A stretch of 64,000 nucleotides of DNA from Demequina sp. NBRC 110055 (GTDB lineage Bacteria > Actinomycetota > Actinomycetes > Actinomycetales > Demequinaceae): positions 62,001 to 126,000 of the forward strand of contig NZ_BBRL01000004.1 in the NCBI RefSeq assembly GCF_002090135.1. The letters are read 5' to 3'. Below, piece after piece: positions 56,168 to 64,000 of the stretch; positions within the stretch are counted from its first letter, which is position 1, and every line of letters starts with the position of its first letter. Below the pieces are notes generated by a model that was given only the letters and a program-made list of their open reading frames with translations, was not told the origin of the DNA and did no database searches. Position numbers and translations under genes: made by a program.

Positions 56168-56830
56168 TCACGCACCCTTCACGGCGGAGCGGATGAGGAC
56201 GACCCCGCCCTTGTTACCGGGGACGGCGCCCTTGACGAGCAGCAGACCCTTCTCGGCGTCAACCGAGTGGACGGTGAGGTTCTGAATGGTCTTGCGGTCA
56301 TTACCCATGCGACCGGCCATCTTGAGGCCACGGAACACGCGCGACGGCGTCGAAGCGCCACCGATCGAGCCGGGCTTGCGGTGGTTGCGGTGCGCACCGT
56401 GGGAGGCGCCCACACCGGCAAAGCCGTGGCGCTTCATGACACCGGCGGTGCCCTTTCCCTTGGTGGTGCCGGTCACGTCGACCTTCTGGCCTGCCTCGAA
56501 CACCTCGGCGGTGAGCTCCTGGCCCAGCGAGTAGTCGGCGGCGTCAGCGGTCCGAACCTCGGCCACGTGGCGGCGCGGCGTGACGCCGGCTGCCTCGAAG
56601 TGGCCCTTCAGCGGGTTCGTGACGCGACGGGGGTCAACAGTGCCGAACGCGAGCTGGACGGCCTCGTAGCCATCGCGCTCGACGTTGCGCACCTGGGTCA
56701 CGACGTTGGTGTCAACCTGAACGACGGTGACGGGAATGACCCGGCCCTCGTCGTCCCACACCTGCGTCATGCCCAGCTTCGTACCCAGCAGCGCACGGGT
56801 GGTGCGCTGGGCATTGGAAGTCGTAGTCAT
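56168..56830 (-). CDS. rplC: 50S ribosomal protein L3
   Basis: A 220-residue L3. The extension near the peptidyl transferase centre ([20 protein letters not shown]) and [13 protein letters not shown] are intact. It lies 26 bases after rpsJ. Confidence 0.97.
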   Translation of the reverse strand: MTTTSNAQRTTRALLGTKLGMTQVWDDEGRVIPVTVVQVDTNVVTQVRNVERDGYEAVQLAFGTVDPRRVTNPLKGHFEAAGVTPRRHVAEVRTADAADYSLGQELTAEVFEAGQKVDVTGTTKGKGTAGVMKRHGFAGVGASHGAHRNHRKPGSIGGASTPSRVFRGLKMAGRMGNDRKTIQNLTVHSVDAEKGLLLVKGAVPGNKGGVVLIRSAVKGA

Positions 56831-56856
56831 GGTGCTTGTGTCCTTATTTCTCTGGA

Positions 56857-57165
56857 TTAGAGCTTGATCTCGATGTTGACGTCCGCGGGCAGGTCGAGGC
56901 GCATGAGCGAGTCGACAGCCTTGGGCGTCGGGTCCACGATGTCGATGAGGCGCTTGTGGGTGCGCATCTCGAAGTGCTCGCGGGAGTCCTTGTACTTGTG
57001 GGGAGAACGGATCACACAGAACACGTTCTTCTCCGTCGGAAGCGGCACGGGGCCGACCACCGAGGCGCCGGCGCGCGTGACCGTCTCAACGATCTTGCGG
57101 GCGGAGGAGTCGATGACCTCGTGGTCATAGCTCTTCAGCCGAATGCGGATCTTCTGTCCCGCCAT
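56857..57165 (-). CDS. rpsJ: 30S ribosomal protein S10
   Basis: A 102-residue S10 ([20 protein letters not shown] front), also the NusE antitermination factor. First gene of the S10 operon, with a promoter about 160 bases upstream and a conserved leader hairpin at 57213-57238. Confidence 0.98.
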   Translation of the reverse strand: MAGQKIRIRLKSYDHEVIDSSARKIVETVTRAGASVVGPVPLPTEKNVFCVIRSPHKYKDSREHFEMRTHKRLIDIVDPTPKAVDSLMRLDLPADVNIEIKL

Positions 57166-57212
57166 GGCGTGGTTCTGCCTTTTCTCTTGGACGACTGTGG
57201 TCTCCACTTCCA

Positions 57213-57238
57213 CCGACCCCCGCGCTCGGGCGTGTCGC
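57213..57238 (-). ncRNA. Conserved leader element before rpsJ
   Basis: A 26-base element starting GCGACACGCCCG on the minus strand is identical at 25 of 26 positions to one before rpsL (61890-61915). CGAC pairs with GTCG and CCC with GGG to make a short stem. A role in translation or autoregulation is inferred. Confidence 0.65.
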
Positions 57239-57323
57239 TTATCTTCGACATACCTGTGCGCCTTCGATTTCTCGATGGTCACGTGGGTGTGGTGTGCGGC
57301 TGCCCGCAATAGGCAACCTGAAT

Positions 57324-57352
57324 ATTGTGCCAGATTTGGGGGTTCCTCGCAA
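57324..57352 (-). promoter_or_regulatory. Promoter of the S10 operon
   Basis: On the minus strand TTGCGA, 17 bases, CACAAT. Transcripts would have a leader of about 150 bases before rpsJ. Confidence 0.7.
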
Positions 57353-57486
57353 CACGGGCCCCGCTTGCCTGCGACCGTCCACTCTACCGTGGTATCACGC
57401 TCGCGTCGCGGGGCACCGCGACCGAATCCCGCCCACTCGCCTACGAGGACGAAACCCGGCTCCGGCATCGGCCCCCCGCACGCACA

Positions 57487-57518
57487 AGCGGGGGCCCGGC
57501 CGAAGCCGAACCCCCGCT
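57487..57518 (-). terminator. Terminator of tuf
   Basis: AGCGGGGG pairs with CCCCCGCT, and an inner CGGC pairs with GCCG around a tetraloop. It begins 20 bases after the tuf stop. The T-run is weak. Confidence 0.75.
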
Positions 57519-57538
57519 CGCGCGAAGTAGGAAACTAC

Positions 57539-58729
57539 TTACTTGACGATCTTGGTGACGGTGCCGGAACCCACGGTGCGGCCACCCTCACGAATCGCGA
57601 AGCCCTGACCCTCTTCGAGGGCGATGGGCTGGATGAGCTCAACCGACATGTCGGTGGTGTCACCGGGCATGACCATCTCGGTGCCCTCGGGCAGCGTGAT
57701 GACGCCGGTCACGTCGGTGGTGCGGATGTAGAACTGCGGACGGTAGTTCGTGTAGAACGGGTTGTGGCGGCCACCCTCGTCCTTGTTCAGGATGTAGCAG
57801 CGACCCTCGAACTGGGTGTGCGGCGTGGTGGTGCCGGGCTGGACCACAACCTGGCCGCGCTCGACGTCCTCGCGCTTGGTGCCACGCAGCAGCAGACCGC
57901 AGTTCTCGCCGGCCCACGCCTCGTCCATCTGCTTGTGGAACATCTCGATACCGGTGACGGTGGTCTTCTGGGGCTCGCGGATGCCGAGGATCTCGACCTC
58001 CGAGTTGATCGCCAGCTTGCCGCGCTCGACCTTACCGGTGACGACGGTGCCACGACCGGTGATCGTGAAGACGTCCTCGATCGGCATGAGGAAGGGCTTG
58101 TCCATGTCACGCTGCGGGGTCGGAACGTTCTCGTCCACCGCGTCCATGAGCGCCTCAACCTTGGCAACCCACTCAGCGTCGCCCTCGAGCGCCTTCAGCG
58201 CCGAGACCTGGATGACGGGAGCGTTGTCACCGTCGAAGCCCTGCGAGGACAGGAGGTCACGGACCTCGACCTCGACGAGCTCGAGGATCTCCTCGTCGTC
58301 GACCATGTCGGACTTGTTCAGCGCGACCAGCAGGTAGGGAACGCCAACCTGCTTGGCGAGCAGCACGTGCTCACGCGTCTGGGCCATGGGACCGTCGGTC
58401 GCGGCGACCACGAGGATCGCGCCGTCCATCTGGGCGGCACCGGTGATCATGTTCTTGATGTAGTCGGCGTGACCCGGAGCGTCGACGTGCGCGTAGTGGC
58501 GCTTCTCGGTCTCGTACTCGATGTGCGCGATGTTGATCGTGATACCGCGCTCGCGCTCCTCAGGAGCCTTGTCGATGTCCTCGAAAGGCGTGAAGGGGTT
58601 GAGGTCCGGGTACTTGTCGTGCAGCACCTTCGAGATCGCAGCGGTCAGCGTCGTCTTACCGTGGTCAACGTGACCAATGGTGCCGATGTTGACGTGGTCC
58701 TTGGTCCGCTCGAACTTGGCCTTAGCCAT
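57539..58729 (-). CDS. tuf: Elongation factor Tu
   Basis: A 396-residue EF-Tu delivering aminoacyl-tRNA. G1 is GHVDHGKTT (about 19-27), the effector loop [15 protein letters not shown]3 DAPGHADY and G4 NKSDM. Complete three-domain length. AGGAGG precedes the ATG and a 120-base gap separates it from fusA, so a secondary promoter is possible. Only one tuf gene is in view. Confidence 0.98.
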   Translation of the reverse strand: MAKAKFERTKDHVNIGTIGHVDHGKTTLTAAISKVLHDKYPDLNPFTPFEDIDKAPEERERGITINIAHIEYETEKRHYAHVDAPGHADYIKNMITGAAQMDGAILVVAATDGPMAQTREHVLLAKQVGVPYLLVALNKSDMVDDEEILELVEVEVRDLLSSQGFDGDNAPVIQVSALKALEGDAEWVAKVEALMDAVDENVPTPQRDMDKPFLMPIEDVFTITGRGTVVTGKVERGKLAINSEVEILGIREPQKTTVTGIEMFHKQMDEAWAGENCGLLLRGTKREDVERGQVVVQPGTTTPHTQFEGRCYILNKDEGGRHNPFYTNYRPQFYIRTTDVTGVITLPEGTEMVMPGDTTDMSVELIQPIALEEGQGFAIREGGRTVGSGTVTKIVK

Positions 58730-58849
58730 GAGGTATTCCTCCTGATTAGTGAGACTGAGGTAAAGATGCTAGTCCCTGGTGTGGCTCGAAGCCATCCGGG
58801 GTAGATCCCTACTGGTCGTTATTGTTCCTGATTATTACGCCGGCTGGGG

Positions 58850-60964
58850 TTACTCGCCGCGGGTCTTCGCGATGATCTCGTCGGCCACAGCCTTCGGGAC
58901 CTCCGCGTAGCTGTCGAACACCATCGAGTAGACGGCGCGACCGGACGTCTTCGACCGCAGGTCGCCGACGTAACCGAACATCTCCGACAGCGGCACGAGC
59001 GCGTCGACCACCTTGACGCCGGACGCATCCGACATCTGGCGGATCTGGCCGCGGCGGGAGTTGATGTCACCAATGACGTCACCCATGTACTCCTCGGGAG
59101 TACGGACCTCAACGGCGAACATCGGCTCGAGCAGGACGGGCTTCGCGAGGCGCGCGGCCTCCTTGAAGGCCATCGAGCCCGCGATCTTGAACGCCATCTC
59201 CGAGGAGTCGACGTCGTGGTAGGCACCGTCAAGCAGCGTGGCCTTGACGCCCACGACCGGGTAACCGGCCTGGATGCCCAGCTCCATCGCGGACTGGATA
59301 CCGGCGTCGACCGACGGGATGTACTCGCGCGGCACGCGACCACCGGTCACGGCGTTGTCGAACTCGTACAGCACCTCGGCATCGGCCTCGAGGGGCTCCA
59401 GACGGATCTGGACCTTCGCGAACTGGCCGGAACCACCGGTCTGCTTCTTGTGCGTGTAGTCGTACTTGTCGACGGTCTTGCGGATCGTCTCGCGGTACGC
59501 CACCTGGGGCTTACCCACGTTGGCGTCGACCTTGAACTCGCGGCGCATGCGGTCCACGAGGATGTCGAGGTGCAGCTCGCCCATACCGCCGATGACGGTC
59601 TGGCCGGTCTCCTCGTCCAGGCGCACGCGGAAGGTGGGGTCCTCCTCGGCGAGCTTCTGGATGGCGGTCGACAGCTTCTCCTGGTCACCCTTGGTCTTGG
59701 GCTCGATGGCCACGTCGATCACGGGCTCCGGGAACGTCATCGACTCGAGGACGACCTGGTGGTCCGGGTTGCACAGGGTGTCACCGGTCGTGGTGTCCTT
59801 CAGACCGATCACGGCGTAGATGTGACCCGCCTGGATCGTGTCGACCGGGTTTTCCTTGTTGGCGTGCATCTGGAAGAGCTTGCCGATGCGCTCCTTCTTG
59901 CCCTTGGTCGAGTTAATGACCTGGGCACCGGTCTCGAGGTGACCGGAGTAGACGCGCACGTAGGTGAGGCGGCCGAAGAACGGGTGCGACACAACCTTGA
60001 ACGCAAGGGCCGCGAAGGGCTCGTTCGCGTCGGCGTGACGCTCGATCTCGATGGACTCGTCCTTGGCGTCGACACCCTTGATGGCGGGCACGTCGGCCGG
60101 GCCGGGCAGGTAGTCGATGACCGCGTCGAGCATGGGCTGGACGCCACGGTTCTTGTACGCCGAGCCACACAGGACCGGGTACAGCTCCGAGGCAACCGTC
60201 ATCTTGCGGATCGCGGCCTTGATCTCGGCCGTGGTCAGCTCCTCGCCGCCGAGGTACTTCTCGAGCAGCGCCTCGTCCGACTCGGCCACCGTCTCGAGGA
60301 GTTCGGCACGGTACTGGTCGGCCTTGTCCTTGAGGTCCGCGGGGATCTCGGTGGTCTCGTAGGTCGCACCCATGGTCACGTCGCCCTTGGCGTCGCCGGG
60401 CCACACCTTGGCGTTCATCTCGACGAGGTCGACGATGCCGACGAAGTCGTTCTCAGCGCCGATGGGCAGCTGGATGACGAGCGGCTTGGCGCCGAGGCGC
60501 TTCACGATGGTGTCGACCGTGAAGTAGAAGTCCGCGCCCAGCTTGTCCATCTTGTTGACGAAGCAGATGCGGGGGACGTCGTACTTGTCGGCCTGACGCC
60601 AGACGTTCTCCGACTGGGGCTCCACGCCCTCCTTCGCGTCGAAGACCGCGACCGCGCCGTCGAGGACGCGCAGCGAGCGCTCGACCTCGACCGTGAAGTC
60701 CACGTGACCGGGGGTGTCGATGATGTTGATCTGGTGCTTGTCCCAGAAGCAGGTCACCGCGGCGGAGGTGATGGTGATGCCGCGCTCCTGCTCCTGCTCC
60801 ATCCAGTCAGTCGTCGACGCACCTTCGTGGGTCTCACCGATCTTGTGGTTCACACCCGTGTAGAACAGGATGCGCTCGGTGGTGGTGGTCTTGCCGGCGT
60901 CGATGTGCGCCATGATGCCGATGTTGCGGACCTTGGTGAGGTCCGTGAGCACGTCCTGTGCCAC
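58850..60964 (-). CDS. fusA: Elongation factor G
   Basis: A 704-residue EF-G, the translocase. G1 is [14 protein letters not shown]3 DTPGHVDF and G4 NKMDK; the domain IV tip region and C-terminal [14 protein letters not shown] (as [15 protein letters not shown]) are intact. GTG start. It follows rpsG by 41 bases. Confidence 0.98.
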   Translation of the reverse strand: MAQDVLTDLTKVRNIGIMAHIDAGKTTTTERILFYTGVNHKIGETHEGASTTDWMEQEQERGITITSAAVTCFWDKHQINIIDTPGHVDFTVEVERSLRVLDGAVAVFDAKEGVEPQSENVWRQADKYDVPRICFVNKMDKLGADFYFTVDTIVKRLGAKPLVIQLPIGAENDFVGIVDLVEMNAKVWPGDAKGDVTMGATYETTEIPADLKDKADQYRAELLETVAESDEALLEKYLGGEELTTAEIKAAIRKMTVASELYPVLCGSAYKNRGVQPMLDAVIDYLPGPADVPAIKGVDAKDESIEIERHADANEPFAALAFKVVSHPFFGRLTYVRVYSGHLETGAQVINSTKGKKERIGKLFQMHANKENPVDTIQAGHIYAVIGLKDTTTGDTLCNPDHQVVLESMTFPEPVIDVAIEPKTKGDQEKLSTAIQKLAEEDPTFRVRLDEETGQTVIGGMGELHLDILVDRMRREFKVDANVGKPQVAYRETIRKTVDKYDYTHKKQTGGSGQFAKVQIRLEPLEADAEVLYEFDNAVTGGRVPREYIPSVDAGIQSAMELGIQAGYPVVGVKATLLDGAYHDVDSSEMAFKIAGSMAFKEAARLAKPVLLEPMFAVEVRTPEEYMGDVIGDINSRRGQIRQMSDASGVKVVDALVPLSEMFGYVGDLRSKTSGRAVYSMVFDSYAEVPKAVADEIIAKTRGE

Positions 60965-61005
60965 GAGTGGTTCTCCTTGGGTTGTCCGTCAGAACAGGGC
61001 AGCGA

Positions 61006-61476
61006 CTACCAGCGGTAGTGCGCGAACGCCTTGTTCGACTCGGCCATCTTGTGCATGTCCTCGCGACGCTTGACAGCGGCGCCGAGGCCGTTCGAGGCGT
61101 CGAGGATCTCGTTCATCAGACGCTCGGTCATGGTCTTCTCGCGACGAGCGCGCGAGAAGTCGACGAGCCAGCGCAGCGCGAGCGTGGTCGAGCGGGTCGG
61201 ACGCACGTCGACCGGCACCTGGTAGGTCGCGCCACCAACGCGGCGGCTGCGGACCTCAAGGGCGGGACGGATGTTGTCGAGCGCACGCTTCAGCACGGTC
61301 ACGGCGTCCTGGCCGGACTTCTCGGCGACACCCTCGAGGGCACCGTAGACGATCGCCTCAGCGGTCGACTTCTTGCCGTCAAGCAGGACCTTGTTGATCA
61401 GCTGAGTGACGATGGGGGCACCGTGAACGGGGTCGTTGATGATGGGCCGCTTAGGGGCCGGTCCCTTGCGAGGCAT
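61006..61476 (-). CDS. rpsG: 30S ribosomal protein S7
   Basis: A 156-residue S7 ([20 protein letters not shown] front, AFAHYRW end). It nucleates 30S head assembly. It overlaps rpsL by one base. Confidence 0.98.
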   Translation of the reverse strand: MPRKGPAPKRPIINDPVHGAPIVTQLINKVLLDGKKSTAEAIVYGALEGVAEKSGQDAVTVLKRALDNIRPALEVRSRRVGGATYQVPVDVRPTRSTTLALRWLVDFSRARREKTMTERLMNEILDASNGLGAAVKRREDMHKMAESNKAFAHYRW

Positions 61477-61850
61477 TACTTCTTCTCCCTCTTCGCGCCG
61501 TAGCGGCTGCGAGCCTGCTGGCGGCCCTTGACACCCTGGGTGTCGAGCGAGCCGCGGACGATCTTGTAGCGCACACCGGGGAGGTCCTTCACACGACCAC
61601 CGCGGACGAGCACGATCGAGTGCTCCTGCAGGTTGTGGCCCTCACCGGGGATGTACGCGGTGACCTCGATGCCGCTGGACAGGCGCACACGGGCGACCTT
61701 GCGCAGTGCCGAGTTCGGCTTCTTCGGCGTGGTGGTGTACACACGGGTGCACACGCCACGACGCTGGGGGCTGGACTTCAGGGCCGGCGTCTTGGTCTTG
61801 CTGGCCTTAGGGTGCCGGCCCTTTCGAACCAGCTGCTGAATCGTAGGCAC
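61476..61850 (-). CDS. rpsL: 30S ribosomal protein S12
   Basis: A 124-residue S12. [14 protein letters not shown] and the [10 protein letters not shown] loop contain the lysines where streptomycin-resistance changes occur; wild-type Lys is seen at both (KKPNSALRK here). The GTG at 61848-61850 gives the exact family length. First gene of the str operon, with promoter and shared leader upstream. Confidence 0.98.
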   Translation of the reverse strand: MPTIQQLVRKGRHPKASKTKTPALKSSPQRRGVCTRVYTTTPKKPNSALRKVARVRLSSGIEVTAYIPGEGHNLQEHSIVLVRGGRVKDLPGVRYKIVRGSLDTQGVKGRQQARSRYGAKREKK

Positions 61851-61889
61851 TACTTCTCCGTTTGATCGGTGGACGAAACTCGTGGTGGT

Positions 61890-61915
61890 CCGACCCCCGC
61901 GCCCGGGCGTGTCGC
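61890..61915 (-). ncRNA. Conserved leader element before rpsL
   Basis: Nearly identical (25 of 26) to the element before rpsJ. It starts 40 bases before the rpsL start and can form a short CGAC/GTCG stem with an inner CCC/GGG. Confidence 0.65.
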
Positions 61916-61979
61916 ACCTTCTTGATGGCGTACCCGGAAGGGCACGCATAGGGGCCCGACGTCGCGGGCACGAGTATCA

Positions 61980-62008
61980 ACAATACTCGCCGTACGCGTA
62001 GGCGTCAA
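61980..62008 (-). promoter_or_regulatory. Promoter of the str operon
   Basis: On the minus strand TTGACG, 17 bases, TATTGT, about 130 bases before rpsL. A second weaker pair, TTCGCG, 18 bases, TACAAT, lies at 62072-62101. Confidence 0.8.
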
Positions 62009-62151
62009 AGCCTGGGACCGTCGGGGCCTCCTGCGGGTGGCGACACCCGTGCGGTCGGATCGACCGCATCTATTGTAGACACGCCGGAGCGCATGCGCGA
62101 ACAGCGCCAACCCGACTGCTATGGCACGCCTCGCTGAGGGCTTTTTAGCAG

Positions 62152-62165
62152 GGCCGATGCCGTGG
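62152..62165 (+). repeat. Exact copy of the 14-bp dispersed repeat, intergenic
   Basis: GGCCGATGCCGTGG upstream of the str promoter, with a second core copy in opposite orientation at 62217-62225. Confidence 0.8.
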
Positions 62166-62366
62166 CAACGGCCGTATGAGGTGCGCCACAGCGAAGCGTA
62201 CGTATGGCATCGGCCACGCGGAGGCGTGCATTCGCGCCCGCCCCCTCGGGTCGTGGCGCACATGTCCTCATCTCCGCCATGCACGCGCCCGTCGTGGCGC
62301 GCGTGAGGACATGAGCAGCCCGGCGGCGAGCGGGACCCGGCCCACGCGCCCGCCGAGACACGCGAA

Positions 62367-62396
62367 GGCCCGGCCACCCCGAAGGGCAGCCGGGCC
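62367..62396 (-). terminator. Terminator hairpin of rpoC
   Basis: GGCCCGGC (62367-62374) pairs with GCCGGGCC (62389-62396), with further inner pairing. It begins 17 bases after the rpoC stop. No strong T-run. Confidence 0.7.
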
Positions 62397-62412
62397 AAGC
62401 GTGACGCGGCGC

Positions 62413-64000
62413 TTAGTCGCGCGGCAGGTCGAACTCCTCGAGCGGCACGGCCTCGCCGGTGCCCTCCGAGAAGAACTGGCCGTCCCACTCCTCGTACCCG
62501 AAGGTCGGGAACAGGTTGGCCTTGGCCTCTTCGGTGGGCTCGACGGTCGCCGTGCGGTACTGGTGCAGACCGGTACCGGCGGGGATGAGCTTACCGAGGA
62601 TGACGTTCTCCTTGAGGCCCACGAGCGGGTCGGACTTGCCGGACATCGCGGCCTCGGTGAGGACGCGCGTGGTCTCCTGGAAGGAGGCCGCCGACAGCCA
62701 CGACTCGGTCGCGAGCGACGCCTTGGTGATACCCATGAGCTCGGGACGGGCCGATGCCGGCTTGCCGCCCTTCGTCACGGTCTCACGGTTGGCCTTCTCG
62801 AAGCGCGCACGCTCCGCGAGCTCGCCCGGCAGCAGCGGGGAGTCACCCGAGTCCAGCACGGTCACGCGACGCAGCATCTGGCGCACGATGACCTCGATGT
62901 GCTTGTCGTGGATCTCCACACCCTGTGAGCGGTACACGTTCTGCACCTCGTCGACCAGGTGCTTCTGCGTGGCACGGGGGCCGAGGATGCGCAGGACGCT
63001 CTTCGGGTCCACCGCACCGGCGACCAGCTGCTGGCCCACCTCGACGTGCTCGCCATCCTGAACCAGGAGACGCGAACGCTTCGTGACGGGGTACTCGAAC
63101 GGCTCGTCGCCGTTGTCGGGCGTGACGACCAGGCGGCGCGTGGCCTCCGAGTCGTCGACCTTCAGGGTTCCGGCGACCTCGGAGATCGGGGCCTCACCCT
63201 TGGGGGTACGGGCCTCGAAGAGCTCCTGGACACGCGGCAGACCCTGCGTGATGTCGTCTGCGGACGCCACGCCACCGGTGTGGAACGTACGCATCGTCAG
63301 CTGGGTACCGGGCTCACCGATCGACTGGGCCGCAACGATACCGACGGCCTCGCCGATGTCGACAAGCTCACGGGTCGCGAGCGAGCGGCCGTAGCACTTG
63401 GCGCAGGTACCGACGGCGGACTCACAGGTGAGCACCGAACGGACCTTGACCTCGGTGATGCCGTGGCCGATTAGGTTGTCGATCAGCACATCGCCGATGT
63501 CCGCGCCGGCCTTACCGACCACGTTGCCGTCGGCGTCGGTGACGTCGGTCGCGAGCGTGCGGGCGAAGACCGAGGTCTCCACACGCTCGTGCTTGACGAC
63601 CTCGCCCGTCGCGGTGGTCTCGACGATGGGCATCGCCAGTCCACGCTCCGTGCCGCAGTCCTCCTCGCGCACGATGACGTCCTGCGACACGTCCACCAGA
63701 CGACGGGTCAGGTAACCCGAGTCGGCGGTACGCAGCGCGGTGTCGGCCAGACCCTTACGGGCACCGTGCGTCGCGATGAAGTACTCGAGGACCGACAGGC
63801 CCTCGCGGTAGTTCGACTTGATCGGACGCGGGATGATCTCACCCTTCGGGTTGGCCACGAGGCCACGCATACCCGCGATCTGACGGACCTGCATCCAGTT
63901 ACCACGCGCACCCGAACCGACCATGGTGTGGACGGTGTTGTGCTTGGGGAACGACTCACGCATGGCGCGGTCGACCTCGTTGGTGGCCTGGGTCCAGATC
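62413..64000 (-). CDS. rpoC: RNA polymerase beta' subunit, C-terminal part
   Basis: About 528 residues of the C-terminal end of beta'; the 5' part lies outside the window. The second zinc site is seen as EDCGTE plus [18 protein letters not shown], followed by the trigger-loop-adjacent [19 protein letters not shown]. The end [11 protein letters not shown] is normal. It lies upstream of the str operon, the usual rpoBC-rpsL order. Confidence 0.98.
   Translation of the reverse strand, partial: IWTQATNEVDRAMRESFPKHNTVHTMVGSGARGNWMQVRQIAGMRGLVANPKGEIIPRPIKSNYREGLSVLEYFIATHGARKGLADTALRTADSGYLTRRLVDVSQDVIVREEDCGTERGLAMPIVETTATGEVVKHERVETSVFARTLATDVTDADGNVVGKAGADIGDVLIDNLIGHGITEVKVRSVLTCESAVGTCAKCYGRSLATRELVDIGEAVGIVAAQSIGEPGTQLTMRTFHTGGVASADDITQGLPRVQELFEARTPKGEAPISEVAGTLKVDDSEATRRLVVTPDNGDEPFEYPVTKRSRLLVQDGEHVEVGQQLVAGAVDPKSVLRILGPRATQKHLVDEVQNVYRSQGVEIHDKHIEVIVRQMLRRVTVLDSGDSPLLPGELAERARFEKANRETVTKGGKPASARPELMGITKASLATESWLSAASFQETTRVLTEAAMSGKSDPLVGLKENVILGKLIPAGTGLHQYRTATVEPTEEAKANLFPTFGYEEWDGQFFSEGTGEAVPLEEFDLPRD

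Larger units (their letters stand above)
57166..57538. other. Gene-free region between tuf and rpsJ
   Basis: In leftward order this 373-base gap holds the tuf terminator (57487-57518), a copy of the dispersed repeat core (57465-57473), the S10 promoter (57324-57352) and the rpsJ leader with its conserved element (57213-57238). No convincing gene is seen. Confidence 0.7.
61851..62412. other. Gene-free region between rpoC and rpsL
   Basis: This 562-base gap contains the rpoC terminator, an inverted repeat ATGTCCTCA/TGAGGACAT (62262-62270 and 62304-62312) beside two direct copies of GTCGTGGCGC (62250-62259 and 62291-62300), the dispersed repeat (62152-62165 and a core at 62217-62225), and one or two promoters for rpsL. 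No supportable gene is seen. Confidence 0.7.

Noticed and set aside
59216-61018. A 600-residue plus-strand frame opposite fusA
   Set aside because: Antisense shadow with skewed composition (Leu, Val, Asp, Gly, His); EF-G is complete on the other strand.

Overview
The window is a 64 kb stretch of a high-GC genome (roughly two thirds G+C by eye). It belongs to a Gram-positive actinobacterium: it has a WhiB-family iron-sulfur protein, both GuaB and GuaB3, a stand-alone groES behind a CIRCE operator, many GTG starts and leaderless starts, and a str-S10-spc-alpha ribosomal cluster with actinobacterial extensions on L17, S3 and L15. A place near the Micrococcales is an inference from gene order; I cannot name the species.

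Region 1 (1-24 kb) is mixed metabolism and regulation. It holds the end of a class I glutamine amidotransferase gene, an ABC-F ATPase, and an unusual methionine module: a LysR regulator divergent from mesX (DUF1852), mesD (short MetE-like synthase) and a flavin reductase. Next come DoxX, phosphoketolase, a zinc alcohol dehydrogenase, an ABC-2 exporter, GtrA, guaB3, a DEDDh exonuclease, glutamate dehydrogenase, a TauE/SafE permease, guaB, a whiB gene, groES, a SAM methyltransferase, a triple-HTH protein and a LysE/LysG exporter-regulator pair.

Region 2 (24-39.6 kb) is mainly housekeeping. tsaD is separated from rimI-tsaB-tsaE-alr-acpS-glmS by a SulP transporter, a MerR regulator and a nitroreductase. 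coaA, a methyltransferase, DedA, the rplM-rpsI-glmM cluster, a gamma-Glu hydrolase and truA follow.

Region 3 (39.6-64 kb) is one leftward block. In transcription order it is rpoC (3' part), rpsL-rpsG-fusA-tuf, the S10 operon, the spc operon to secY-adk-map, then three leucine-rich-repeat-variant genes where infA would normally follow map, then infA-rpmJ-rpsM-rpsK, rpoA-rplQ and truA. Strong promoter-like sequences lie before rpsL, rpsJ, infA and rplM, and rpsL and rpsJ share a near-identical 26-nt leader element.

The most striking signal is not a gene. The 14-mer GGCCGATGCCGTGG (reverse CCACGGCATCGGCC) occurs ten times exactly, and its 9-base core GGCCGATGC about 42 times by hand count. Single copies lie inside genes, mostly in sense and mostly reading Ala-Asp-Ala. 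Inverted pairs form perfect or near-perfect hairpins between genes, at least one with a terminator T-run. This layout resembles DNA uptake sequences, which are well known in Neisseria and Pasteurellaceae. Copies are almost absent from the ribosomal protein block. A role in uptake is inference only.
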